Shown piece by piece: positions 17,326 through 24,282 of a DNA stretch of 32,523 nt. A model generated the notes under the pieces. The model worked only from the letters and a program-made list of their open reading frames with translations. It searched no databases and was not told where the DNA came from. Made by a program: the position numbers and the translations under genes. This stretch comes from Betaproteobacteria bacterium (GTDB lineage: Bacteria; Pseudomonadota; Gammaproteobacteria; Burkholderiales; SG8-39): positions 1 through 32,523 of the forward strand of contig VBCH01000220.1 of assembly GCA_005884455.1 (NCBI GenBank), written 5' to 3'. Position 1 is the stretch's first letter. Each line of letters starts with the position of its first letter.

Positions 17326-18369
17326 GTGAAAAGAATCCTCATCCTCGGCGTGAACGGCTTCATCGGCCACCACCTGTCCAAGCGCATCCTCGCGAAGACC
17401 GACTGGGAGGTCTACGGCATGGACATGCAGGCCGACCGCGTTGCCGAGATGCTCGGGGAGAAGCGCTTCCGCTTTTTCGAGGGCGACATCACCATCAACC
17501 GCGAATGGATCGAGTACCACGTGCGCAAGTGCGACACGGTGCTGCCCCTGGTCGCGATCGCGACGCCCGCGATCTACGTCAAGGAACCGCTCAAGGTCTT
17601 CGAGCTCGACTTCGAGGCGAACCTGCCGATCGTGCGGGGATGCGTCAGGCACGGCAAGCGCCTGGTCTTTCCCTCGACCTCAGAGGTCTACGGGATGTGC
17701 CCGGACCGCGAGTTCGACCCCGAGGCGTCCCCGCTCGTGTACGGGCCGATCGACAAGCCGCGCTGGATCTACGCCTGCGCGAAGCAGTTGATGGACCGCG
17801 TCATTCACGCCTACGGAATGAAGGAAGGGCTCGACTACACGCTGTTCCGGCCGTTCAACTGGATCGGCTCGGGACTGGACAATCTCAACGCCTCCAAGGA
17901 GGGAAGCTCGCGGGTGATCACCCAGTTCTTCGGCCATATTGTCCGCGGCGAACCCATCAAGCTCGTGGACGGCGGAAAGCAGAAACGCGCGTTCACCTAC
18001 ATCGAGGACGGAATCGACGCGCTGATGAAGATCATAGACAATCCGAAGGGAGTCGCCTCGGGCAAGATCTACAACGTCGGCAACCCGGAGAACAACTACT
18101 CGGTGCGCGAGCTCGCGCAGATGATGGTGAAGCTCGCCCTGCAATACGACGAGTACCGCGCGAACGCGAAGAAAGTGAAGCTGGTGAAGACCACCGCGGC
18201 GCAGTACTACGGCAAGGGATACCAGGACGTCCAGAATCGCGTTCCCAAGATCGTGAACACGGTGAAGGAGCTGGGCTGGAAGCCGCGCACCAACATGGCC
18301 CAGGCGCTGAAGCACATCTTCGACGCCTACCGCACGCACGTCGCCGAGGCGCGGCGGCTGGTCGAATGA
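17326..18369 (+). CDS. UDP-glucuronate decarboxylase (ArnA C-terminal half)
   Basis: This enzyme oxidatively decarboxylates UDP-glucuronic acid with NAD+ to UDP-4-keto-pentose, the first committed step to Ara4N. The 347-residue short-chain dehydrogenase has the dinucleotide motif GVNGFIGHH at 8-16, the ArnA-specific S119-E120 pair in STSEVYG, and the catalytic Tyr149/Lys153 in YACAK. The QKRAFTYIEDG segment holds the Arg corresponding to E. coli ArnA R619. Start is GTG 17326 with AGGGAG five bases upstream. Its stop overlaps the arnD start as ATGA. In E. coli this domain is fused to the formyltransferase; here the two are separate. Confidence 0.93.
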   Translation: MKRILILGVNGFIGHHLSKRILAKTDWEVYGMDMQADRVAEMLGEKRFRFFEGDITINREWIEYHVRKCDTVLPLVAIATPAIYVKEPLKVFELDFEANLPIVRGCVRHGKRLVFPSTSEVYGMCPDREFDPEASPLVYGPIDKPRWIYACAKQLMDRVIHAYGMKEGLDYTLFRPFNWIGSGLDNLNASKEGSSRVITQFFGHIVRGEPIKLVDGGKQKRAFTYIEDGIDALMKIIDNPKGVASGKIYNVGNPENNYSVRELAQMMVKLALQYDEYRANAKKVKLVKTTAAQYYGKGYQDVQNRVPKIVNTVKELGWKPRTNMAQALKHIFDAYRTHVAEARRLVE

Positions 18370-19274
18370 AGCTCGCCCTGAAAGTCGACGTCGATACCTA
18401 CCGCGGCACGCGGCGCGGGGTCCCGCGGCTGGTCGAGCTGCTGAAAAAGCACGGTGCCGGCGCCACTTTCCTCTTCAGTCTCGGTCCGGATCACACCGGC
18501 CGCGCGATCAAGCGCGCTTTCCGCCGCGGCTTCATCGGAAAGGTGTCGCGCACCTCGGTGCTGTCGCACTACGGACTTGCGACGCTGTTTTACGGGACCC
18601 TCCTTCCCGGTCCCGACATTGGCCGCCGCTGCGCCGACGTGATGCGCAAGGTGCGGGATGCGAATTTCGAAGTCGGAATTCACGCCTGGGATCACGTGAA
18701 ATGGCAGGACGACGCGCCCAGGGCCGGCGCGAGGTGGACCGAGCGCCAGATGCTCCTGTCGCGCAAGCGCTTCGAGGAGATCTTCGGGACGCCCGCGCGC
18801 GCGCACGGAGCCGCGGGCTGGCAGACGAATCTGCACGCGCTGCGCCTGGCCCAGCGCTTCGGCTTCGATTACTGCTCGGACACCCGCGGGAGATGCCCTT
18901 TCATCCCCGTGTGGCGCGCCGAGATCTGCGCCTGCCCGCAGCTGCCCACGACGCTCCCGACGCTGGACGAGCTGATCGGGACCGACGGGCTCACCGCGAA
19001 GAACGTCGCAGAGCACGTGCTCGGTCTCACCCGGGAACGCCCCGCCACGGGACACGTGTACACGCTGCATGCCGAGCTCGAAGGCGGAAAGCTCGCCCCG
19101 GCGTTCGAGGCGATGCTCGCGGGCTGGAAGAGCCAGGGCTACGACCTGGTGTCGATGCGCACCCTTGCCGAATCGCTCGACCTGAGAAGCCTGCCGCGCA
19201 ACGAGATCGCGTTCGGCAGCGTCGCGGGGCGTTCGGGACTGCTCGCGCTGCAGGGCAAGGAATTCCTCTCGTGA
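18366..19274 (+). CDS. arnD: Ara4FN-undecaprenyl-phosphate deformylase ArnD
   Basis: This polysaccharide-deacetylase (NodB-fold) enzyme removes the formyl group from undecaprenyl-phosphate-4-formamido-arabinose before flipping. The 302-residue protein has the N-terminal KVDVDTYRGT with the metal-binding Asp residues, an FSLGPDHTGR segment typical of ArnD, and H106/H110 in GIHAWDHVKWQ that complete the metal site. A C-terminal TLHAELEG block is also typical. Start is ATG 18366, overlapping the previous stop (ATGA). Its TGA stop overlaps the next gene as GTGA. Operon position and these motifs make the call secure. Confidence 0.93.
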   Translation: MKLALKVDVDTYRGTRRGVPRLVELLKKHGAGATFLFSLGPDHTGRAIKRAFRRGFIGKVSRTSVLSHYGLATLFYGTLLPGPDIGRRCADVMRKVRDANFEVGIHAWDHVKWQDDAPRAGARWTERQMLLSRKRFEEIFGTPARAHGAAGWQTNLHALRLAQRFGFDYCSDTRGRCPFIPVWRAEICACPQLPTTLPTLDELIGTDGLTAKNVAEHVLGLTRERPATGHVYTLHAELEGGKLAPAFEAMLAGWKSQGYDLVSMRTLAESLDLRSLPRNEIAFGSVAGRSGLLALQGKEFLS

Positions 19275-20152
19275 ACGGCGAGCTCTTCCCCGGCTTCAAG
19301 AAGAGGCGCATCAGGACGAGCGGCGCGGCGATCAATCTCGTCCACGGCGGCGTGGGACCGCCGTTGCTCCTGCTGCACGGCTATCCGCAGACCCACTCGA
19401 TCTGGCACCGCATCGCGCCCGAGCTCGCGAAGCGATTCAGGGTGGTCGCCGCGGACCTGCGCGGTTACGGAGACAGCGAAAAACCCCACGGGCTTCCCGA
19501 CCACGCCAATTATTCCAAGCGCGCCATGGCCCAGGACCAGGTCGAGGCGATGCGGGCCCTGGGTCACGAAACGTTCTTCGTCGTCGGTCACGACCGCGGA
19601 GGGCGGGTCGCGCATCGAATGGCGCTGGACCATCCCGCTTCGGTGGAAAAGATCGCCGTGCTCGACATCGTTCCCACGCGCAAAATGTATGCAAGCGTAT
19701 CCCGCGAGTTCGCCAAGGCCTATTACCACTGGTTCTTCCTGCTGCGCCCCGAACCGATTCCGGAGACCCTGATCGGCGCCAATCCGGATTTCTACATCGA
19801 GAGCCATATGGGGACCCGCCACGCGGGCCTCAAGGCGTTCGCGCCCAAGGCGCTTGCCGAGTACCGGAGATGCTTTCGCGATCCGGCCACGATTCACGCG
19901 AGCTGCGAGGACTACCGCGCGGCCGAATCGATCGACCTCGCGCATGACGAGGCCGACATCAGCCGCAAAGTCGTCGCGCCTCTGCTCGTTCTCTGGGGCA
20001 AGCACGGAACGGTCGCCCGCTGCTTCTCCCCCCTCGCCGACTGGTCCGAGCGGGCGGAATCCGTCCAGGGGCGCGCCCTGGATTGCGGCCATTACATCCC
20101 GGAGGAAGCGCCTGCGGAATTGCTGGGGGAGCTCGTAAAATTTCTTTCGTGA
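19271..20152 (+). CDS. Fluoroacetate dehalogenase-type alpha/beta hydrolase
   Basis: This 293-residue alpha/beta hydrolase has every active-site residue known from the Rhodopseudomonas fluoroacetate dehalogenase RPA1163. These are nucleophile D108 with carboxylate-binding R109 and R112 (GHDRGGRVAHR), acid D132 (LDIVPT), halide-binding H153-W154 (YYHWFF), a Tyr at about 215, and catalytic H274 (DCGHYIPEE). The HGYPQT oxyanion motif is present. The enzyme would hydrolyse haloacetates to glycolate, in the cytoplasm as no signal peptide is seen. Start is GTG 19271, overlapping the arnD stop (GTGA), so it is co-translated with the arn operon although no metabolic link is evident. Family is certain; the natural substrate is not. 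Confidence 0.88.
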   Translation: MNGELFPGFKKRRIRTSGAAINLVHGGVGPPLLLLHGYPQTHSIWHRIAPELAKRFRVVAADLRGYGDSEKPHGLPDHANYSKRAMAQDQVEAMRALGHETFFVVGHDRGGRVAHRMALDHPASVEKIAVLDIVPTRKMYASVSREFAKAYYHWFFLLRPEPIPETLIGANPDFYIESHMGTRHAGLKAFAPKALAEYRRCFRDPATIHASCEDYRAAESIDLAHDEADISRKVVAPLLVLWGKHGTVARCFSPLADWSERAESVQGRALDCGHYIPEEAPAELLGELVKFLS

Positions 20153-20174
20153 TCCGCCGCGGGCCGCAGTCGAG

Positions 20175-20204
20175 TTGCGTTCGCTTCTGAATTCGGGCGA
20201 CAAT
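20175..20204 (+). promoter_or_regulatory. Candidate sigma-70 promoter of bcp
   Basis: TTGCGT (20175-20180) is separated by 18 bases from GACAAT (20199-20204), upstream of the bcp ATG at 20232. Both hexamers are near consensus and the spacing is allowed. The position fits a new transcription unit after the dehalogenase stop. Confidence 0.4.
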
Positions 20205-20231
20205 GGCGCCCATAGAGGTGCGGACTGTAGG

Positions 20232-20687
20232 ATGGCCGACAAAGCAGTAAGCGACTTCGTCCTGCCCGCCACCGGCGGCAAGGAGTTCCGGCTCTCGGCG
20301 GTCAAATCCAAGCTGCTCGTCCTCTATTTCTACCCGAAGGACAACACACCGGGCTGCACCAACGAAGGAGCGCAGTTCCGCGATTTCTACCCGCAGTTCC
20401 AGAAGGCGGGATGTTCGATAGCCGGAATCTCGCGCGACAGCGTCAAGTCGCACGAGAATTTCAAGGCCAAGATGGGCTTTCCCTTCGAGTTGCTGTCCGA
20501 CGAAGACGAAAAGATCTGCAATCAGTTCGGCGTGATGAAGATGAAGAACCTATACGGGAAAAAGGTACGAGGCATCGAACGCAGCACCTTCGTGCTCGAC
20601 CGCGACCGCGTTCTCCGGCGAGAATGGCGCGGGGTCAAGGTTCCAGGCCATGCCCAGGAGGTGCTCGATTTTGTTGAAACCGTCTGA
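20232..20687 (+). CDS. bcp: Thioredoxin-dependent peroxiredoxin Bcp/PrxQ
   Basis: This cytoplasmic thiol peroxidase reduces hydroperoxides. The 151-residue protein has the peroxidatic Cys42 in YPKDNTPGCTNEG. The resolving Cys that E. coli Bcp carries five residues later is absent here (the position is Ala). Cys61 and Cys96 remain, so it would work as a 1-Cys enzyme or use a distant partner. ATG 20232 gives the family N-terminus; the longer frame upstream is not conserved. The 3' end overlaps the phoH-like gene by about 17 bases. Confidence 0.93.
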   Translation: MADKAVSDFVLPATGGKEFRLSAVKSKLLVLYFYPKDNTPGCTNEGAQFRDFYPQFQKAGCSIAGISRDSVKSHENFKAKMGFPFELLSDEDEKICNQFGVMKMKNLYGKKVRGIERSTFVLDRDRVLRREWRGVKVPGHAQEVLDFVETV

Positions 20688-22152
20688 GCGGCAGGTCGGT
20701 TCCGCGCCCCCCGCAAGAGCCTCGCGCAAATCCGTGCCTTCCCGCCGCCCCCGCACCGAGTCCCGGCAGTCCGCCACGAAACTCTTCGTTCTCGACACCA
20801 ACGTGCTGATGCACGACCCGACGAGCCTGTTCCGTTTCGAGGAGCACGACGTGTTCCTGCCGATCATGACGCTCGAGGAGCTCGACAACAACAAGAGCGG
20901 CATCTCCGAAATCGCCCGCAACGCGCGCCAGGCGAGCCGGTTCTTGGACGACATCGTGAGCCACGCCACGACGCCCATAGCGGAGGGGATTCCCCTCGCG
21001 CGCCACGAAGCCGACAACGCGAAGGGGCGCCTGTTCCTGCAGACCGAGGCGATCAACGGGCACATTCCCGCCAATCTGCCGATCGGCAAGACCGACAACC
21101 ACATCATCGGCGTCGTGATCTACCTGCAGAAGCGCGACCCCGGGCGCCGCGTGACCCTGGTGTCGAAGGACATCAACATGCGCATCAAGGCCCGGGCGCT
21201 GGGCCTGACCGTGGAGGACTACTACAACGACAAGGTGCTCGAGGATACCGACCTGCTCTACACCGGCGTTCGCGAGCTGCCGGAGGATTTCTGGGACAGC
21301 CACGGCGGGGACATCGAGTCGTGGAAACGCGAGGGACGCACGTACTACCGAATACGCGGTCCGCTCTGCCAGGCCCTGCTGCTGAACGAGTTCGTGTACC
21401 AGGACGGCGAGCGCCCGCTGCTCGCCACGGTCAAGGAAGTCTCGGACCGGACCGCGGTGCTCGAGACCGCGCGCGACTACACCCACGGCAAGAACAACGT
21501 CTGGGGCATCATGGCGCGCAACCGCGAGCAGAACTTCGCGCTCAATCTGCTCATGAACCCCGAAATCGACTTCGTGACGCTGATCGGCCAGGCGGGAACG
21601 GGCAAGACATTGCTCACCCTGGCCGCTGGCCTTATGCAGACGCTCGAGACCAAGCACTACTCCGAGATCATCATGACCCGGGTCACCGTGCCGGTCGGCG
21701 AGGACATCGGTTTCCTGCCGGGCACCGAGGAAGAGAAAATGGCGCCTTGGATGGGGGCGCTCGAGGACAATCTCGACGTTCTCAACAAGACCGACGACGA
21801 CGCAGGCGAATGGGGCCGCGCCGCCACGCGCGACCTGATCCGCTCCAGGATCAAGATCAAGTCGCTCAATTTCATGCGCGGGCGCACCTTCATCAACAAG
21901 TACCTCATCATCGACGAGGCGCAGAACCTGACGCCCAAGCAGTTGAAGACCCTTATCACCCGGGCAGGACCGGGCACGAAGGTAGTATGCCTCGGCAACA
22001 TCGCGCAGATCGACACCCCCTACCTCACCGAGGGCAGCTCCGGCCTGACCTATGTCGTGGACCGCATGAAAGGCTGGTCGCACTCGGGGCACGTGACCCT
22101 GCAGCGCGGCGAGCGCTCGCGGCTCGCCGACCACGCCGCCGAAGCGCTGTAA
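20671..22152 (+). CDS. PIN-PhoH family ATPase
   Basis: This is a PhoH2/YlaK-type protein. An N-terminal PIN nuclease domain (KLFVLDTNVLMHDPTSL and TLEELDNNKSG with acidic metal ligands, later VTLVSKDINMRIKA) is fused to a C-terminal PhoH ATPase. The ATPase has Walker A GQAGTGKT near residue 306 and Walker B LIIDEAQNLTP. Such proteins are RNA helicase/RNase toxins or RNA-processing factors acting in the cytoplasm. I chose the TTG at 20671 because AGGAGG lies nine bases upstream; the ATG at 20650, which has only a weak AAGG before it, would add seven residues. The Arg/Ser-rich N-terminal extension of about 30 residues is poorly conserved. The gene overlaps the end of bcp. Confidence 0.92.
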   Translation: MLKPSERQVGSAPPARASRKSVPSRRPRTESRQSATKLFVLDTNVLMHDPTSLFRFEEHDVFLPIMTLEELDNNKSGISEIARNARQASRFLDDIVSHATTPIAEGIPLARHEADNAKGRLFLQTEAINGHIPANLPIGKTDNHIIGVVIYLQKRDPGRRVTLVSKDINMRIKARALGLTVEDYYNDKVLEDTDLLYTGVRELPEDFWDSHGGDIESWKREGRTYYRIRGPLCQALLLNEFVYQDGERPLLATVKEVSDRTAVLETARDYTHGKNNVWGIMARNREQNFALNLLMNPEIDFVTLIGQAGTGKTLLTLAAGLMQTLETKHYSEIIMTRVTVPVGEDIGFLPGTEEEKMAPWMGALEDNLDVLNKTDDDAGEWGRAATRDLIRSRIKIKSLNFMRGRTFINKYLIIDEAQNLTPKQLKTLITRAGPGTKVVCLGNIAQIDTPYLTEGSSGLTYVVDRMKGWSHSGHVTLQRGERSRLADHAAEAL

Positions 22153-22181
22153 GATACGGAATAAACTTCGCCCGCGAGCTG

Positions 22182-22211
22182 TTGTCCGGTTCGCTTTTTC
22201 CCGCGCACAAT
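22182..22211 (+). promoter_or_regulatory. Candidate sigma-70 promoter of the exported methyltransferase
   Basis: TTGTCC (22182-22187), an 18-base spacer and CACAAT (22206-22211) lie 26 bases ahead of the ATG at 22238, in the 85-base gap after the phoH-like gene. Each hexamer matches consensus at four of six bases. Confidence 0.35.
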
Positions 22212-22237
22212 TCCCACTCAAACAGAAAGAGGACGAT

Positions 22238-23095
22238 ATGTTTCGTGCAATTCCAAGGGGCATCCTGGCGGCGCTCACCGCCGCGCTGCTCGCCACGGCG
22301 AGCCCGGCGTACGCCCAGCAAAAGGACTTCAAGCCCCACGTCGGCCAGCAGGGCAAGGACGTGGTATGGGTGCCGACTCCGGACGAGGTCGTCGAGCGCA
22401 TGCTGAACATGGCGCAGGCGAAGCCGGAAGACTATGTGATCGATCTCGGAGCCGGCGACGGCAAGATCGCGATCGCCGCCGCAAAAAAATTCGGAGCCCG
22501 CGCTCTCGGCATCGAATACAACCCCGACATGGTCGCGCATGCCCAGCGCAATGCGCAGGCAGCCGGGGTTCTCGGCAAGGCGCAGGTCGTCCAGGGCGAC
22601 ATTTTCGTCACCGATTTCACCCAGGCGACCGTGCTCACCATGTACCTTCTGCCGTCGCTCAACATGAGGCTGCGGCCGCAGATCCTCGCCATGCGGCCGG
22701 GAACCCGCGTCGTCACGCACGCCTTCAACATGGAGGACTGGGAGGCGGACGAGACCTCCGACGTGGATGGCAGGCGCGTCTACTTCTGGACGGTGCCGGC
22801 GAGCGTCGCGGGCCGCTGGGCGCTGGAGCTCTCCGGCGCGGGCGGTTCGGAAAAGCTCGTCCTGAATATCGACCAGAAGTTCCAGAGGATCGAGGGCGTG
22901 GTTTATCTCGGCTCGATCCTCGCGGGCTTGCGCGAGCCGCGGCTCTCCGGATTCAGGATCAGTTTCGCCTACGTGGACAATCATGGCGTGCGCCGCGACT
23001 TCACCGGGCGCGTCAGCGGCGGCACGATGGAAGGCTCGTTCCGCACCGAAAGCGGCGCGGAAGGCCGCTGGACCGCCGCAAGGAAACAGGGGTAA
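22238..23095 (+). CDS. Exported SAM-dependent methyltransferase-fold protein
   Basis: This 285-residue protein starts at ATG 22238 behind AGAGGA. A clear signal peptide (MFRAIPRG, a long Ala/Leu core, then AYA-QQ at about residue 28) predicts export to the periplasm. A class I methyltransferase domain follows: VPTPDEVVERML, motif I VIDLGAGDGK, motif II GIEYNPD, a GDIF segment, and TMYLLPSLNMRLRP. The last segment recalls the DOT1/FAM173 protein-lysine methyltransferases. The last 90 residues look beta-rich. SAM is not known in the periplasm, so it may act before export, bind something else, or be non-catalytic. The fold is clear and the location is predicted; the function is unknown. Confidence 0.85.
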   Translation: MFRAIPRGILAALTAALLATASPAYAQQKDFKPHVGQQGKDVVWVPTPDEVVERMLNMAQAKPEDYVIDLGAGDGKIAIAAAKKFGARALGIEYNPDMVAHAQRNAQAAGVLGKAQVVQGDIFVTDFTQATVLTMYLLPSLNMRLRPQILAMRPGTRVVTHAFNMEDWEADETSDVDGRRVYFWTVPASVAGRWALELSGAGGSEKLVLNIDQKFQRIEGVVYLGSILAGLREPRLSGFRISFAYVDNHGVRRDFTGRVSGGTMEGSFRTESGAEGRWTAARKQG

Positions 23096-23104
23096 AGCGG
23101 CCGC

Positions 23105-23341
23105 CTAGAGCGTCTTGTGGGTGCCGTCGCAAAAAGGCGGGTTGCGGGTGTGCTTGCACCCGCACAGCCAGAGCTTCTCGGCCTTGGCCACCCCGAATTT
23201 CACCGGCGCGAACTCGCTGCCTTTGTGCGTGCCGTCGCAAAACGGCTGGCTCTTCGAACCCCCGCAGCGGCACCACCAATAATCGCCGGGAGCGAGCTCG
23301 ACCGCGTACGGGGATTTCTGCGCGATATGGGGTTCGGCCAT
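23105..23341 (-). CDS. Dual-CDGSH iron-sulfur domain protein
   Basis: This 78-residue protein has two CDGSH-type motifs, WCRCGGSKSQPFCDGTHKG and LCGCKHTRNPPFCDGTHKT. Each has the three Cys and one His that bind a [2Fe-2S] cluster, so two clusters per chain are expected. Small stand-alone proteins of this class act in electron transfer or redox sensing; the partner is unknown. Start is ATG 23341 preceded by AAAGGAG eight bases upstream; an upstream in-frame extension of 12 residues lacks support. It diverges from yciB with a 107-base spacer that holds a short palindrome. Confidence 0.93.
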   Translation of the reverse strand: MAEPHIAQKSPYAVELAPGDYWWCRCGGSKSQPFCDGTHKGSEFAPVKFGVAKAEKLWLCGCKHTRNPPFCDGTHKTL

Positions 23342-23367
23342 ATTCCTCTCCTTTGGGGCGGCGCAGG

Positions 23368-23383
23368 CACCTGACACCAGGTG
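23368..23383. repeat. Palindrome in the dual-CDGSH gene leader
   Basis: CACCTG-ACAC-CAGGTG forms a 6-bp stem with a 4-base loop, 27 bases upstream of the dual-CDGSH ATG and between the divergent starts. It could be an operator, a small leader hairpin or a REP-type remnant. There is no T-run, so it is not a terminator. Confidence 0.4.
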
Positions 23384-23436
23384 GGACCGAAGGGGAAGTA
23401 TAACCCGGTCCCCGTCGTTCCCGCGAGAGGTCTCGG

Positions 23437-23442
23437 TATAAT
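23437..23442 (+). promoter_or_regulatory. Candidate -10 element for yciB
   Basis: A perfect TATAAT ends six bases before the yciB ATG. The -35 candidate at 17-base spacing (GTCGTT, 23414-23419) is weak. If functional, the transcript would begin at the ATG and be leaderless; no Shine-Dalgarno sequence is present. Confidence 0.35.
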
Positions 23443-23448
23443 GGCGCG

Positions 23449-23991
23449 ATGAAATTGCTCTTCGACCTGTTCCCCGTCGTCCTGTTTTTTGTCGCGTTCA
23501 AGCTTTTCGACATCTATACGGCGACCGTGGCGGCCATCGCCGCGACGTTCCTGCAGATCGGCTGGTTGAAATGGAGGCGCCGGAGGGTCGATACGATGAT
23601 GTGGATCAGCCTCATCATCATCGTGGTCTTCGGCGGGGCGACGCTCGCGCTGCACGACGAGACCTTCATCAAGTGGAAGCCCACCGTCCTCTACTGGCTG
23701 TTCGGCGTCGTCATCGCCGTGGCCCAATCGCTGTTCCGGAGAAATCTCATCCGCGCGATGCTGGGCGAGCAGGTGCGCATGCCCGACGGCATCTGGACCC
23801 GCCTCAGCTGGAGCTGGGTGGGTTTCTTCATCTTCATGGGAGCGGCCAATCTGCTCGTCGCCTACAACTTCCCCACCGATACCTGGGTCAATTTCAAGCT
23901 CTTCGGCGGCATGGGGCTGATGCTCGTATTCGTCGTGCTGCAGGCGCTGTTTCTCGCCCGCCACGTCGAGGAGAAGGACGCCTCGAGCTGA
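23449..23991 (+). CDS. yciB: Septation-associated inner membrane protein YciB
   Basis: This 180-residue inner membrane protein of the YciB/IspZ family has five or so hydrophobic helices. It begins [24 protein letters not shown], with [16 protein letters not shown], the [12 protein letters not shown] loop and the WVNFKLFG segment typical of the family. YciB affects cell envelope integrity and septation in E. coli and Shigella. The ATG at 23449 has no Shine-Dalgarno sequence but has TATAAT immediately upstream. Its stop overlaps the bolA start as TGATG, a coupling that is common in this group of bacteria. Confidence 0.95.
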   Translation: MKLLFDLFPVVLFFVAFKLFDIYTATVAAIAATFLQIGWLKWRRRRVDTMMWISLIIIVVFGGATLALHDETFIKWKPTVLYWLFGVVIAVAQSLFRRNLIRAMLGEQVRMPDGIWTRLSWSWVGFFIFMGAANLLVAYNFPTDTWVNFKLFGGMGLMLVFVVLQALFLARHVEEKDASS

Positions 23992-24254
23992 TGGATCTGT
24001 CCAAGGCGATCTGCGAACGGCTGGCTGCGCTCGAACCGCAATCCATGGACCTTCTCGACGAATCCGGGAAGCATGTCGGCCACGCCGGCGCAAAAGCGGG
24101 CGGGAACCATTTTCGCCTGACCATTGTCTCACCGCGCTTCTCCGGCAAGGACCAGATCACGCGGCACCGGATGATCTATGAGGTGCTCGGGCAGCTGATG
24201 CACCGCGATATCCACGCCCTCGCCATCCGGGCCTTCGCCCCGGATGAGCTATGA
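23991..24254 (+). CDS. BolA family protein
   Basis: This 87-residue cytoplasmic protein has the BolA core: GNHFRLTIVSPRFSGKDQITRHRMIY with the conserved His, and ending HALAIRAFAP. BolA/IbaG proteins partner with monothiol glutaredoxins in iron-sulfur trafficking or act as stress-linked regulators. Start is ATG 23991, overlapping the yciB stop (TGATG). No glutaredoxin gene is nearby. The isc-type role is inferred from the family. Confidence 0.92.
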   Translation: MDLSKAICERLAALEPQSMDLLDESGKHVGHAGAKAGGNHFRLTIVSPRFSGKDQITRHRMIYEVLGQLMHRDIHALAIRAFAPDEL

Positions 24255-24282
24255 TTTCACTTTCAAACGAAGGAATTTCACT

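Noticed and set aside
15322-17652. 776-codon open frame antisense to arnB, arnC and the arnA halves
   Set aside because: Both the sense genes are well-known families with overlapping starts and stops. The antisense frame is low-complexity His/Arg/Asp-rich, as expected from GC-rich codon bias, with no recognisable motif.
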